Assembly (NCBI GenBank): GCA_009691845.1
Contig: SIAJ01000046.1
Location: 1-42,885 of the forward strand
Origin: Gemmataceae bacterium
GTDB taxonomy: Bacteria > Planctomycetota > Planctomycetia > Gemmatales > Gemmataceae
DNA length: 42,885 nucleotides
Direction: 5' to 3'
Within the stretch, counting starts at the first letter, position 1, and every line of letters begins with the position of its first letter. Made by a program: the position numbers and the translations under genes. Shown here piece after piece: positions 1-9,446 of the stretch. Below the pieces are notes generated by a model. It was not told the DNA's origin, made no database searches, and saw only the letters and a list, made by a program, of their open reading frames with translations.

Positions 1-555
1 GTGCGTGGCCTGGGCGGCAACGACAAGATCACGGTGAATGCGAAGATCACCAAGCCGGTCGATCTCTATGGCGGCTTCGGCAACGATGTACTCACAGGCG
101 GCAGCGGCGACGATCGGCTTTTCGGTGAAGCGAATGATGACAGGCTCATAGGCGGCAAGGGGAATAACCTGCTCGGCGGCGGGTCGGGCAACGACAAACT
201 AACCGGCGGCACGGGCCGCGACGTGCTTATTGGTGGAGCGGGTAGCGACAAACTCGCTGGCGGCGGCAGCACGGGGGAAGATTTGCTAATCGGCGGCTCG
301 ACGAGTTTCGATACGGACCTGACGGGCTTGACGAACATCTTCAACGAATGGAACTCGACTTCGATCTATGAAGATCGCATCGCGTATCTGCAGACTGGCG
401 GCGGCCTGAATGGAACGACGTTCCTCTCGGTATCAACGGTTCAAGACACCGAGAAAGACACCCTCACCGGCGCAGGAGGGCTCGATTGGTTCCTGGTGAG
501 TTTGCTCGACAAGCTCGACTTGAAGCCAGGCGAGTTGCCGGCATTGATGATTTGA
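1..555 (+). CDS. RTX/haemolysin-type calcium-binding repeat protein, C-terminal fragment
   Basis: The reading frame is open from the first base, so the 5' part lies outside the window; only the last 184 residues are seen. Residues about 24-100 are tandem glycine/aspartate-rich nonapeptides (GGSGDDRLFG, GGSGNDKLTGG, GGAGSDKLAGG), the signature of RTX repeats that fold as a calcium-binding parallel beta-roll in secreted proteins. The last 80 residues are a non-repetitive tail. In planctomycetes such repeats usually end large secreted or surface proteins, which fits the ECD-type protein at 40896. The real start and any N-terminal domains are unknown. A 148-bp palindromic element follows 16 nt after the stop. 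Confidence 0.8.
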   Translation: MRGLGGNDKITVNAKITKPVDLYGGFGNDVLTGGSGDDRLFGEANDDRLIGGKGNNLLGGGSGNDKLTGGTGRDVLIGGAGSDKLAGGGSTGEDLLIGGSTSFDTDLTGLTNIFNEWNSTSIYEDRIAYLQTGGGLNGTTFLSVSTVQDTEKDTLTGAGGLDWFLVSLLDKLDLKPGELPALMI

Positions 556-571
556 GAAAACCGCTCATTCT

Positions 572-719
572 GATCGTTTGACGCTCTGCGTCGAACGCGA
601 GCATCTCCGCTCTGCGGAGATGCGAGCGCGTGCCCCTGGGGCGAGCGACCTTTCCTGCTGCCTGTCCACCCTCCGCGGAGCGGAGAAGACGCCCGTTCGA
701 CGCAGAGCGTCAAACGATC
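572..719. repeat. Nested palindromic element (26-bp inverted repeat)
   Basis: Perfect 26-bp inverted arms lie at 572-597 and 694-719. Each arm is itself a small hairpin (GACG, loop CTCTG or CAGAG, CGTC). Inside is another hairpin, 601-623, with 9-bp stem GCATCTCCG and loop CTCTG. A further hairpin follows at 733-753 (stem CTCTCG, loop CGGAG). The structure resembles REP/MITE-type elements. Its place just after the RTX stop codon would also let it act as a transcript end. Confidence 0.7.
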
Positions 720-853
720 GCAAATCTCGCCTCCCTCTCGCGGAGTGAGAGGGCTACATTTTTCAAAATCGACTGAAACTGCTCTTACGTTTGCCACTCC
801 GCCGCGCTATCTTCTTTGTGGCGAGCTGCGCTACGGCACAACTTCGGCTTGGA

Positions 854-917
854 GTGTCGCAAAATGTCGCGAAATGTCGCATCCAGGAAAAAAATCGTTT
901 GGCTCCGGGGGCTGCCA
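854..917 (+). repeat. ATGTCGC tandem-motif repeat, copy 1
   Basis: Three successive units of an about 10-nt motif (AAAATGTCGC type) are followed by ATCCAGG, an A-rich run and ATCGTTTGGCT. A second copy at 1035-1093 has the same order of blocks, but every unit reads GTCCC instead of GTCGC. A third, inverted copy is at 35459-35512. Confidence 0.65.
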
Positions 918-1034
918 AAAGTGTCACACATCGCTCGTTGCGGTGTACAGTAGTGAACAGTGAAGCGGTCAGTTGCAAAACATGCTATTGGCGAATCACT
1001 TGCGTCGAAAATCGCGCCTGATCCACAATTGCAA

Positions 1035-1093
1035 GTGTCCCAAAATGTCCCAAAATGTCCCATCCAGCAAAAAGATCGTTTGGCTTGGCAACC
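1035..1093 (+). repeat. ATGTCCC tandem-motif repeat, copy 2
   Basis: Three AAAATGTCCC-type units are followed by CATCCAGC, AAAAAGATCGTTTGGCT. It aligns along its whole length with the copy at 854-917, about 180 bp upstream. The varying base inside the unit is the same in all three units of a copy. Confidence 0.65.
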
Positions 1094-1160
1094 CCGATGC
1101 CGAAAGGGGTGGTTGCAACAATTTGCACCAATTTGCTCCCAAAAGCTAAAGATGCTACGG

Positions 1161-1234
1161 CGAGCGGCAGGAAATGGCTTACCTAGTGTACTCCTCACGC
1201 TCCGCGTGAGGAGTACATTATTTCCTGTCGTTCG
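1161..1234. repeat. REP-like hairpin element
   Basis: The core hairpin at 1188-1216 has a perfect 12-bp stem (GTACTCCTCACG) closed by loop CTCCG. Around it, 1161-1175 and 1220-1234 form an imperfect outer inverted repeat (CGAGCGGCAGGAAAT against ATTTCCTGTCGTTCG). It belongs to the CTCCG/CGGAG-loop hairpin group seen elsewhere in the window. Confidence 0.6.
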
Positions 1235-1346
1235 CCTAAGCGGCGACCGGTTCGCCTCGCTGGCGCTTCGGCCTCTGACTTGGAATGATTTTGTTGCCTT
1301 CACTCGGCAGGATGGGGCACAAAGTATGTATACCGGTTGGGCCTGA

Positions 1347-2150
<804 letters not shown>

Positions 2151-2403
2151 TCGATGGTTCCGGGCAGTGCGGGCAGTGCCTTGCAGTCGTCCAGCGGCAA
2201 CGTCGATCAGAATGTAAGACCAGAATAGCAGATTTTTGAGGCGAGACGCATATCACTTCAATTGCGTAGCAGAACCGTCTCGGTTGTGTTACGGTCTTTG
2301 TCAAACTTGGACACAACTTGCATTTTCTCTCGCGGTCGATCCCCGGATGCGGATAGATTAACCCCAGCCACATGTTCTCCCCTTCCTCTCCCCGAGGCCT
2401 CCG

Positions 2404-3711
2404 ATGAATGAGATCAGTCGTCGAACGTTCGTTTCAGGGGCGGCGGCCCTGCCCTTGTTGCTCTCAAACTCGGTCCTCGCGCAGGAGAAGAAGGACCCGG
2501 CCAGCAATCGCCTGGGGCTTGGCTTCATCGGCATGGGGACCATGAACCGCGGGCATTTGGGTTTCTACCTCGGCCAGAAGGACGTGCAAGTTCTTGCCGT
2601 CTGCGATGTGGACAAGACTCGCCGTGAGGCAGCCAAGAAGAGCGTTGAGCAGAAGTATGCCGACGCGACCAAGAGCGGCACTTACAAGGGCTGCACCGCC
2701 TATGCCGACTTCCGCGAGTTGATCGCCCGCAAGGACATCGACGCCGTCGTCATCGCCACGCCTGACCATTGGCACACGCTCGCCAGCCTGGAAGCGATCT
2801 CCGCAAAGAAGGACGTCTACTGCGAGAAGCCGCTGACGCTCACGATTCTGGAAGCGAAGTTATTGATCGACGCCTCGCGCAAGCACGAGCGCGTGTTCCA
2901 GGTCGGCAGCCAGCAACGATCAAGCGGCGAGTTCAGACAGGCGTGCGAATTGGTTCGCAGCGGACGAATCGGCAAACTGAAAGCCGTTTATGTGAACGTC
3001 GGCAGTCCGAGCAAGCCTTGCGACTTGCCGGAAGAGAAGGACGAGGCGGGCCTCGATTGGGACCGCTGGCTCGGCCCGGCCCCGAAGCGGGCCTACAACT
3101 CGATCCTGTCGCCGCGTGGCGTGCATACCAATTTCCCGAACTGGCGAAACTACCGCGAGTACAGCGGCGGCATGATGACCGACTGGGGTGCTCACCACTT
3201 TGACATCGCACAATGGGGCCTCGGAATGGACGAGGCCGGACCGGTTGAAATCATTCCTCCGGCCGATCCCAAGGCCGAGCGAGGATTGAAATACATCTAC
3301 TCGAATGGCGTGCCGGTGATTCACGCTGAGGAATACGAGCCAGGCAAAAAGGTGAACGGCGTGGCCTTCATTGGCGAGACTGGAAAAATCTTCGTCAACC
3401 GCGGCTACCTGGCCAGCGATCCGGGCGACATCATCAAGGAAAAGCTCGGTGAGAAAGAAGTACATCTCTACAAGTCGCCCGGCCATCAGCGCGATTGGCT
3501 TGAGTGTATTCGTTCACGCAAGAAGCCGATTTGTGACGTGGAAGTCGGCGCTCGCTCCGTGACGGTTTGCCATCTCGGGAACATCGCTTACTGGACGCAC
3601 CAGTCGTTCAAGTGGGACCCGAAGGCCTGGAAATTCGTGGATGCCCCAGCCGAGGTTGAGAAGTGGCTCGACCGCGAACGGCGCGACCCGTGGCAGTTGC
3701 CGAAAGTATGA
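2404..3711 (+). CDS. Gfo/Idh/MocA family oxidoreductase with Tat-like leader
   Basis: A 435-residue NAD(P)-dependent dehydrogenase-like protein. Residues 5-26 form a Tat-like leader (SRRTFVSGAAALPLLL), so export is likely. The Rossmann fold starts at about 37 with the nucleotide loop GFIGMGTM (40-47), and the family's EKP motif is at 141-143. The C-terminal half carries the Gfo/Idh/MocA substrate domain, including GGMMTDWGAHHFDIAQWG with its conserved histidines. The substrate is probably a sugar or polyol derivative but cannot be named. GAGG lies shortly before the ATG. It begins a same-strand run with the DUF1549/DUF1553 and DUF1501 genes; secreted paralogues of this family are very numerous in planctomycetes. 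Confidence 0.9.
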   Translation: MNEISRRTFVSGAAALPLLLSNSVLAQEKKDPASNRLGLGFIGMGTMNRGHLGFYLGQKDVQVLAVCDVDKTRREAAKKSVEQKYADATKSGTYKGCTAYADFRELIARKDIDAVVIATPDHWHTLASLEAISAKKDVYCEKPLTLTILEAKLLIDASRKHERVFQVGSQQRSSGEFRQACELVRSGRIGKLKAVYVNVGSPSKPCDLPEEKDEAGLDWDRWLGPAPKRAYNSILSPRGVHTNFPNWRNYREYSGGMMTDWGAHHFDIAQWGLGMDEAGPVEIIPPADPKAERGLKYIYSNGVPVIHAEEYEPGKKVNGVAFIGETGKIFVNRGYLASDPGDIIKEKLGEKEVHLYKSPGHQRDWLECIRSRKKPICDVEVGARSVTVCHLGNIAYWTHQSFKWDPKAWKFVDAPAEVEKWLDRERRDPWQLPKV

Positions 3712-3857
3712 GCTTGATGGAGATGCTCGGCCGCACCCTTTTACCCAGGGTGCGGTCCCACAATACCCTCGAACCATACGAACATCGCAGGCAACGATTG
3801 ATCGGCTGGGTCACACCGATTATCATCCATTCTCTCGTTTTGAGCCGGAGCACGCCG

Positions 3858-5348
3858 ATGCGGTTGGCCAGTCTGCTCGCCCTTCTATTCGTCACCACGC
3901 TCGCTGTCGGCGCCGACGCCCCGATGCCGCGAGTGGTGTTGGATGTCGATGGACAGATGGAACGCCACTGGCGGGAGGCCAGCATTCGGCCTTCATCCGT
4001 GGCGAACGGCCCTGAACTCTTCCGGCGGCTCCTGCTGGATCTGACCGGCCGCGTGCCTACCGCCAGGGAAGCTGACACTTTTCAACTGAACCAGTACGCA
4101 GCGACCGTCCGGCAACTCCTCGCTGGGCCCGAGTTCGAGTGGTACTTCGCAACAGTGCTGGATGAGATCATCCAGGGACGACATGCCGGCAACGACGCGT
4201 TCGTCGGTTATCTCCGCAAGGCACTTCACGATGGTAAGGGCTGGGACATCGTGTTCCGCGAAGTCATGCTCGGCCCGTGGGACACGGACGCTCGCAAGCC
4301 GGCCGTGGGCTTCCTCGATAAGCGTGCAAAGGATCTCGATGTGCTGACGGTCGACGTGGCCCGGTCGTTCTTCGGCGTCGACATTTCCTGTGCCCGCTGC
4401 CACGATCATCCGCTGGTGCCCGACTGGAAGCGGGATCACTACTACGGCATGGCCGCGTTTCTCGTCCGCACAACGGGTGGCAAGGGCAGCATCACCGAGA
4501 AACCGGACGGCGAAGCCAAGTTCGCGGGCAAGGATGGCAAAGAGCGAGTCGCCCCGATGATGTTCCTGACCAGCAAGGTGACGGAGCCTGAAGCGCAAGC
4601 GAAGGGAAAAACAAACCGACGCGAAGCACTCGTCCAAATCGCATTCAACGAACAGAAATTCTTCAGCCGCTCATTCGTCAACCGGTTGTGGGACTACTTC
4701 TTCGGCCAAGGCCTGGTTAACCCGGTCGATCAAATGCACACCGGCAACGTGGCCTCGGTCCCGGCTCTGCTCGATCGAATCGCAGAAGACTTCGCCGTGA
4801 CTGGCTACGACATCCGCAAGCTAGTGAGTGCGATCGTCTCGAGCCGCACGTACCGACTCGATAATCACTGGACCGATGGCAAGCTGCCTGCCGCCGGCCA
4901 CTTCGCCGTGACTCGGCTGCGTCCGCTGTCGCAACGACAATTGGCTCGCTCGCTGGTCATCGTGTTAGGCGATGGCACCTTCGATGGTTCACCCGCACAC
5001 TTGACCGCCCTCGACAAGCAGACAACCGAGTTGTTGCCAGCACTCGACCCGCGAACGAACGATTTCCAGAGCAGTGCCCGCGAAGCTCTGTTCGTCTCCA
5101 ACGGCGAGGCGATGCGAAAGTTGCTCACAACCGGCGATCAGAATCTGGTCGCACGCCTGGCCGCAACGAACGACGACCGTGATCTCTTGAAAACGGCGAT
5201 TCGCACAGTGTTCGCTCGCCCCGCAACCGCAAGCGAACTGGGTAAACTCGAATCGTGGCTGAAACGCCACGGCGGCAAACGGCAGGAGATGTGCGAGGAT
5301 TTGGTGTGGTCGCTAGTGGCGTCGGCGGAGTTTCGGTTTAATCATTAG
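3858..5348 (+). CDS. DUF1549/DUF1553 secreted protein
   Basis: A 496-residue planctomycete protein of unknown function. The start at 3858 is chosen because it gives a clean signal peptide (MRLASLLALLFVTTLAVGA) and follows GGAG; the frame is open further upstream but that part is not protein-like. DUF1549 comes first, with DLTGRVPT (61-68) and a CARCHDHP motif (178-185), a CxxCH that could bind haem c. DUF1553 follows (RSFVNRLWDYFFGQGLVNPVDQ and the later LRPLSQRQLARSL region). At about 500 residues it is short for this pair, and no N-terminal planctomycete cytochrome domain is present. DUF1549/1553 genes are regularly paired with a DUF1501 gene, as here with 5835. Confidence 0.88.
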   Translation: MRLASLLALLFVTTLAVGADAPMPRVVLDVDGQMERHWREASIRPSSVANGPELFRRLLLDLTGRVPTAREADTFQLNQYAATVRQLLAGPEFEWYFATVLDEIIQGRHAGNDAFVGYLRKALHDGKGWDIVFREVMLGPWDTDARKPAVGFLDKRAKDLDVLTVDVARSFFGVDISCARCHDHPLVPDWKRDHYYGMAAFLVRTTGGKGSITEKPDGEAKFAGKDGKERVAPMMFLTSKVTEPEAQAKGKTNRREALVQIAFNEQKFFSRSFVNRLWDYFFGQGLVNPVDQMHTGNVASVPALLDRIAEDFAVTGYDIRKLVSAIVSSRTYRLDNHWTDGKLPAAGHFAVTRLRPLSQRQLARSLVIVLGDGTFDGSPAHLTALDKQTTELLPALDPRTNDFQSSAREALFVSNGEAMRKLLTTGDQNLVARLAATNDDRDLLKTAIRTVFARPATASELGKLESWLKRHGGKRQEMCEDLVWSLVASAEFRFNH

Positions 5349-5359
5349 GTCGTGTCTTG

Positions 5360-5390
5360 TAGGGTGGGTGGAGTCTTCGGAACCCACCAG
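5360..5390. repeat. GGGTGGGTG repeat, single arm
   Basis: A 31-nt segment starting TAGGGTGGGTGGAG and ending GGAACCCACCAG. It matches one arm of the large palindrome between queF and queC (30164-30242). It lies in the short gap before the small membrane protein gene. Confidence 0.6.
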
Positions 5391-5418
5391 TTCGGACATG
5401 CATTGAATGGAGGGGTCG

Positions 5419-5838
5419 ATGGCAGCACTCTGGGTCCGAGTCGATCTTTGGGCCAACGCAGTGGGTCTGCGCTACCGGATCGAAATCCCGGAAGGTCGCG
5501 AGCCACTCTACCAATGGGCGGGCCCAGTTTTTCTCGCTCTTGCGATCGTCTCGTTGGGTCTCTGGCTAGTTCGATTTCGATCAGCTCGTTCGGGACGGGT
5601 ACGCGCCCTTTTGTGGGCAGGTGCCGGATGCCTGGTTGTCAGCTTGTCAGCATGGTGGGTGTGGGCGAATCGAGATGCGGGACTAATCAAGTATGGATGG
5701 GTCTCATCAACGATTGCCTACATGCCGTGTGTGTGGGTCATGGTATGTCTTTCAGTATTTGTTGTGAAAATACGATGGTACAAACCACTCGCAACTAAGC
5801 CAGTGAGTCCGCCACCCGTTGACGGAGACCTTTCATGA
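5419..5838 (+). CDS. Small integral membrane protein, unknown function
   Basis: A 139-residue protein with three predicted membrane helices at about 33-52, 63-82 and 98-116, joined by short arginine-rich loops, and a proline-rich C-terminus. I do not recognise a family. The start at 5419 is preferred over 5407 because GGAGGGG sits 5 nt upstream of it. Its stop overlaps the start of the DUF1501 gene by 4 nt (ATGA), which suggests translational coupling and argues that it is a real gene. Confidence 0.6.
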   Translation: MAALWVRVDLWANAVGLRYRIEIPEGREPLYQWAGPVFLALAIVSLGLWLVRFRSARSGRVRALLWAGAGCLVVSLSAWWVWANRDAGLIKYGWVSSTIAYMPCVWVMVCLSVFVVKIRWYKPLATKPVSPPPVDGDLS

Positions 5839-7124
5839 ACTGGGGCCATTCCCCCGAACACAGCCTCCACCGCCGAGCCTTCCTCCACGGATCGCTCGCC
5901 GGCCTCACCACCGCGCTCTCCTTCGGCAACATCGGCATCTCCGCTGCGAAGCCAGCGGCGCAATCTCTCCGCAAGCGTGGCCGGCGCGTCCTTTTCGTCT
6001 GGCTGGCTGGTGGGTCGAGTCAGTTTGAAACCTGGGACCCGAAGCCTGGACGCGAGACAGGTGGTCCGTTCCGCACCATTGCCACTGCGATCCCTGGCTA
6101 CCATGTTTGCGAGTTGATGCCGAAGCTGGCGACGATGATGCGCGATATCACCGTGATCCGCTCGCTCAACACCGGCATCAGCGAGCACGAGCAGGCGGCC
6201 GATCTGATCAGCACGGGTCGGCCGAAAGAGGCGGCACTCGATTATCCGGAGATCGGCGTGGTCCTGGCGAAGGAACTGGCCGCGAAGGAAAGCCCGCTGC
6301 CGGACTACATTTCTTTCTTCACCACGACGGAAGGGCGGCGAAGACCGCGAGCCGGTTTCCTGGGCGCGAAGCACGCACCGCTGTTGCTGGAGAAGTCGAT
6401 CCGCCCGGAACACGTCACGCTGGCCGACGGCTTGACCGAGACTCGCCACGCCGAGCGCGAGGAACTGCGAGCGCTGCTCAGCGATCGCTTCGCGGAGAAT
6501 CGGGCCGGCTCCGAAATGGTCAACGGCTACAACAGTGCCTTCCAGAAAGTCCGCGGGCTAATGCGGGCCGACCATCTCTTCGACTTGAACCGCGAGCCGG
6601 CAGCGATTCGCGATCGCTATGGCCGCACGCCGTTCGGCGAGCAGGCACTCCTGGCTCGGCGACTGCTCGAGGCCGGCGTTCCAGTCGTGAAGGTGGCAAA
6701 GGGCTTCTGGGACAGCCATCACGATAACTTCGAAAGCCATCGCGAACTCGTGCCCGACTTCGACCAGGTTCTGAGTGTACTCCTTGGTGATTTGAAGGAC
6801 CGTGGCCTGCTCGAATCCACGCTGGTCATTGTGCTCTCCGAATTTGGCCGCACGCCGGTTATCAATCCGGACGTTGGCCGCGATCACTTTGCTGACGCGT
6901 GGTCCGTGGCGATGGCCGGGGCTGGGCTTCGTGGCGGGGCCGTTTACGGCAAGACCGATGCCGACGGGAAGACCGTGACGGAAGGTCGGGCCAATGCGAG
7001 CGACCTGGCGGCGACGATCTACAAGGCGGCTGGAATCGACCCACGCGGGGACTACCAGGTCGGCCTGCGACCCGTGCCGCGAGCGAAGGAAGATGCCAAG
7101 GTCATCAAGGAGATCCTGGCATGA
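5835..7124 (+). CDS. DUF1501 protein, Tat-type leader
   Basis: A 429-residue DUF1501 protein, a planctomycete-abundant family with a predicted alkaline-phosphatase/sulfatase-like fold. The N-terminus carries a twin-arginine leader (HRRAFLHGSLAGL, arginines at 13-14). Family landmarks are VLFVWLAGGSSQFETWDPKP near the start, AADLISTGRP, DSHHDNFESH and the C-terminal VIVLSEFGRTPVINPDVGRDHFADAWS block, whose acidic and histidine residues resemble metal ligands. No catalytic activity has been shown for the family to my knowledge. It overlaps its neighbours by 4 nt on both sides, so it belongs to a tightly coupled operon with the membrane protein and the WD40 protein. Confidence 0.9.
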   Translation: MNWGHSPEHSLHRRAFLHGSLAGLTTALSFGNIGISAAKPAAQSLRKRGRRVLFVWLAGGSSQFETWDPKPGRETGGPFRTIATAIPGYHVCELMPKLATMMRDITVIRSLNTGISEHEQAADLISTGRPKEAALDYPEIGVVLAKELAAKESPLPDYISFFTTTEGRRRPRAGFLGAKHAPLLLEKSIRPEHVTLADGLTETRHAEREELRALLSDRFAENRAGSEMVNGYNSAFQKVRGLMRADHLFDLNREPAAIRDRYGRTPFGEQALLARRLLEAGVPVVKVAKGFWDSHHDNFESHRELVPDFDQVLSVLLGDLKDRGLLESTLVIVLSEFGRTPVINPDVGRDHFADAWSVAMAGAGLRGGAVYGKTDADGKTVTEGRANASDLAATIYKAAGIDPRGDYQVGLRPVPRAKEDAKVIKEILA

Positions 7125-8119
7125 GTATGATCGATCCGAAAAACGCCCGGCTGATCGCCTCGGCCAAGACACCGGGCATTCTGTACGGTATCGCACTCGA
7201 TGAAAAGCGGCGCATGCTCTACGGGGCCGGCATGGATGGTGCCCTGTATTCTCTCGACTTGTCGAATCCGCGAGCATCTGCGGTGAAGAAGTGGAACCTA
7301 CACGACAACTACGTCTCCTCGCTTATTCTGAGCGGAGACGTTTTGATTTCCTCGGGCTACGACGGCACGATCATTTGGTCCAATGTGTCCAACGGAGAGG
7401 TCATCCGGAGCGTGGCGGCTCATGATGGTTGGGTCCGCAAGCTTGCCGCGAGCGAGGGTGGCCTTCTGCTCACGTCCGTCGGCGACGACATGAAGCTAAA
7501 GATCTGGGACGGAAAAACTGGCAACCTCGTTAGCACACGGACGGGACATGACGCGAAGGTGCCGGAAGGCTATCTGTCGGCGATGTATGCAGTGGCCGTC
7601 AGCCCGGACGCTCAGTTCGCAGCCACCGGCGACCGTGCGGGCTTCGTACGCGTCTGGGACCTTGTCGTCTTCAAGCAGATCGCCGCGTTCCGCGCCGCAG
7701 ACTTCTACACCTTCGATTCCACGAAGCGTGCCCGCGCCATCGGCGGAATTCGCGGCCTCGCGTTTTCGCCCGATGGCACGAAACTGGCGATTTCCGGCAT
7801 CGGTGCCGTCACGAACGTGGATGGATTCGTCGGCCCGTGTCGAATGGAACTGTGGGACTGGCGTGCCGGCAAGCGTATCGCGTTCGCACAGGACAAACAC
7901 CAGGCGATTCTGAATCACGTCGCGTTCACGCCGGACGGCAAATGGCTAATCGCGGTCGGTGGCGGCGACGGTGGCGGTGCGATTGTATTCTGGACGGGAA
8001 ACGAAACGCCTCCGCATGTCGCCAAGCCGAAAGGCCACCTGCAAGCCTTCGCACTCGGGGCCAATTCGCGGTTGTATGCTGTCGGCCACGGCGGGTTTCA
8101 GGTCTGGCAACTCGACTGA
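7121..8119 (+). CDS. WD40 repeat protein
   Basis: A 332-residue protein made almost entirely of WD40-type blades: repeated GH/GD dipeptides and WD/WDW ends, such as ISSGYDGTIIWS, LTSVGDDMKLKIWD, AATGDRAGFVRVWD and GPCRMELWDW, consistent with a beta-propeller. There is no obvious signal peptide, so it may be cytoplasmic or exported with a partner. The start at 7121 overlaps the DUF1501 stop (ATGA). The frame is open further upstream, but that part is antisense-like to DUF1501 coding sequence and is excluded. Planctomycete WD40 proteins often sit beside DUF1501/DUF1549 genes; a scaffold role is inferred only from the fold. Confidence 0.85.
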   Translation: MSMIDPKNARLIASAKTPGILYGIALDEKRRMLYGAGMDGALYSLDLSNPRASAVKKWNLHDNYVSSLILSGDVLISSGYDGTIIWSNVSNGEVIRSVAAHDGWVRKLAASEGGLLLTSVGDDMKLKIWDGKTGNLVSTRTGHDAKVPEGYLSAMYAVAVSPDAQFAATGDRAGFVRVWDLVVFKQIAAFRAADFYTFDSTKRARAIGGIRGLAFSPDGTKLAISGIGAVTNVDGFVGPCRMELWDWRAGKRIAFAQDKHQAILNHVAFTPDGKWLIAVGGGDGGGAIVFWTGNETPPHVAKPKGHLQAFALGANSRLYAVGHGGFQVWQLD

Positions 8120-8221
8120 CGTGTCCCACCTCCACGGAGCACAGGAAGACGTCCTGCTGAACCCGCCCAAGAAATCAAAGGCGACGCAGTTCGTCTCCAA
8201 CTCGTCTCTTCTCCGCACCGC

Positions 8222-9208
8222 TCACTTCTTCCCCAGCATCCGATCCAGCGAATCCGAAGTCTGGTGAATCAGTGCTTCCGGGTAATGAAGGTACGGATGA
8301 AAATACTCAAACGTCAGATAGCCGCGGTAGCCGGACTTGTCGAACGCTTCCAGCACGGCCGGCCAGTTCGTGGTTCCATCGAGCAGCGGTCGAAATGCTT
8401 CGAGCGAATGATCGGTTCCCTTCTTCGTGAACTCCTTGAGATGCACGTTTTTGATTCGCTTGCCGAGCTGATCGATCCAGTGTTCCGGGTACTGATATTC
8501 CATAATGTTGCCGGTATCGAAATGCACTTTCACGAACTCGCTCTTGAACGAATCGACGAAGGCGACCATCTCCATCGGCGTCATCAGGTAGCCGTTGAAG
8601 AAGATGTTCTCGATGTTCAGATGCACCTTGTGTTTCTCGGCCAGAGGCAGCACCTTGCCGACGGCCTCACGGGCGCGTTTATCGCACACGTCGTTCGGCA
8701 CCGGCTCGTGATCGGTTCGCCAGGGAATGCACACTGCACCCGGCACGACGAGCAGGTTCTCCGTTCCCAGCAGATGTGCGGCCTCGACCATCTTCGCGGC
8801 CAGTTCCATGCCACGGCCACGCTTGGCCGGATCGTTGCTTGATAGTGGATACGGCCAAAACAGGAACGAGCAGAGCCCGCTAATCGCGATGCCGATCCGC
8901 TCGGCCATCTTGCGAATCGCTTCGAGTTCCTTCGGCCCGGCCTTGGGTGAGAGGTCGCTCTCCAGATCGTAGTTCAACTCGATGCCATCGAAACCGGCAT
9001 CTTTCGCGAGTTGCAGGCATTGTTCCAATGACATGCGATCCGGATACGGAAAGGCCCAGAGGTTGATCGACTTCTTCATGTCGTACTTCTTGCGCGGCGG
9101 GTCCTTCTTGTCCGCACCATGTGCGCTCGTGGCAAGAAACGTCGAACCAACCGCGGCCGAGTACGCCAGGAGTTGACGACGGCCAATGTGTGATGAAGGG
9201 TCGAACAT
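8222..9208 (-). CDS. Sugar phosphate isomerase/epimerase (xylose isomerase-like TIM barrel), Tat leader
   Basis: A 328-residue AP-endonuclease-2/xylose-isomerase-like TIM-barrel protein. The start at 9208 (ATG) is preferred over the in-frame TTG at 9226 because AGGGA lies upstream of it. Residues 10-30 are a Tat-like leader (GRRQLLAYSAAVGSTFLA). Barrel landmarks are INLWAFPYPDRMSLEQCLQ, GFDGIELNYD, LNIENIFFNG, KVHFDTGNIMEY and NVHLKEFTKKG, with Glu/Asp/His residues typical of the metal site. The substrate is unknown. It converges with the WD40 gene and is divergent from the DUF1587-type gene, with a palindromic repeat at 9231-9286 between them. Confidence 0.88.
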   Translation of the reverse strand: MFDPSSHIGRRQLLAYSAAVGSTFLATSAHGADKKDPPRKKYDMKKSINLWAFPYPDRMSLEQCLQLAKDAGFDGIELNYDLESDLSPKAGPKELEAIRKMAERIGIAISGLCSFLFWPYPLSSNDPAKRGRGMELAAKMVEAAHLLGTENLLVVPGAVCIPWRTDHEPVPNDVCDKRAREAVGKVLPLAEKHKVHLNIENIFFNGYLMTPMEMVAFVDSFKSEFVKVHFDTGNIMEYQYPEHWIDQLGKRIKNVHLKEFTKKGTDHSLEAFRPLLDGTTNWPAVLEAFDKSGYRGYLTFEYFHPYLHYPEALIHQTSDSLDRMLGKK

Positions 9209-9230
9209 GGAGAGGTTCCCTTTCAATCAT

Positions 9231-9286
9231 TAACCCGACGCGTAACCGAGGGCGATGACATGCTCCCTCGCTTACGCTTCGGGTTA
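9231..9286. repeat. Palindromic repeat (TAACCCGA...TCGGGTTA)
   Basis: Inverted arms at 9231-9252 and 9265-9286 (TAACCCGACGCGTAACCGAG against CTCGCTTACGCTTCGGGTTA) are separated by 12 nt. Translated, it gives an LTRSVSEG-like peptide, which I recall as a common chance translation of dispersed repeats in planctomycete genomes. It lies just upstream of the isomerase start in the gap between divergent genes. Confidence 0.65.
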
Positions 9287-9446
9287 GTATCACTCGCATC
9301 GCCAGCAGTATATCTATTCGGATGTCGCCAGTCCCGACGAAGGCCTGCTCGGCTTCTCGGTCCGATCCTTGCGGCTTCTGCCGAATTCTGGTATCGTCAC
9401 TCAATCCCACCTTCCTGCACGTTGACGGCCGCCCCTGAGTGATGTC

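Noticed and set aside
572..1234. CRISPR array
   Set aside because: Repeats are palindromes of different stem sequence or two distant copies, without regular spacers; no cas genes are nearby.
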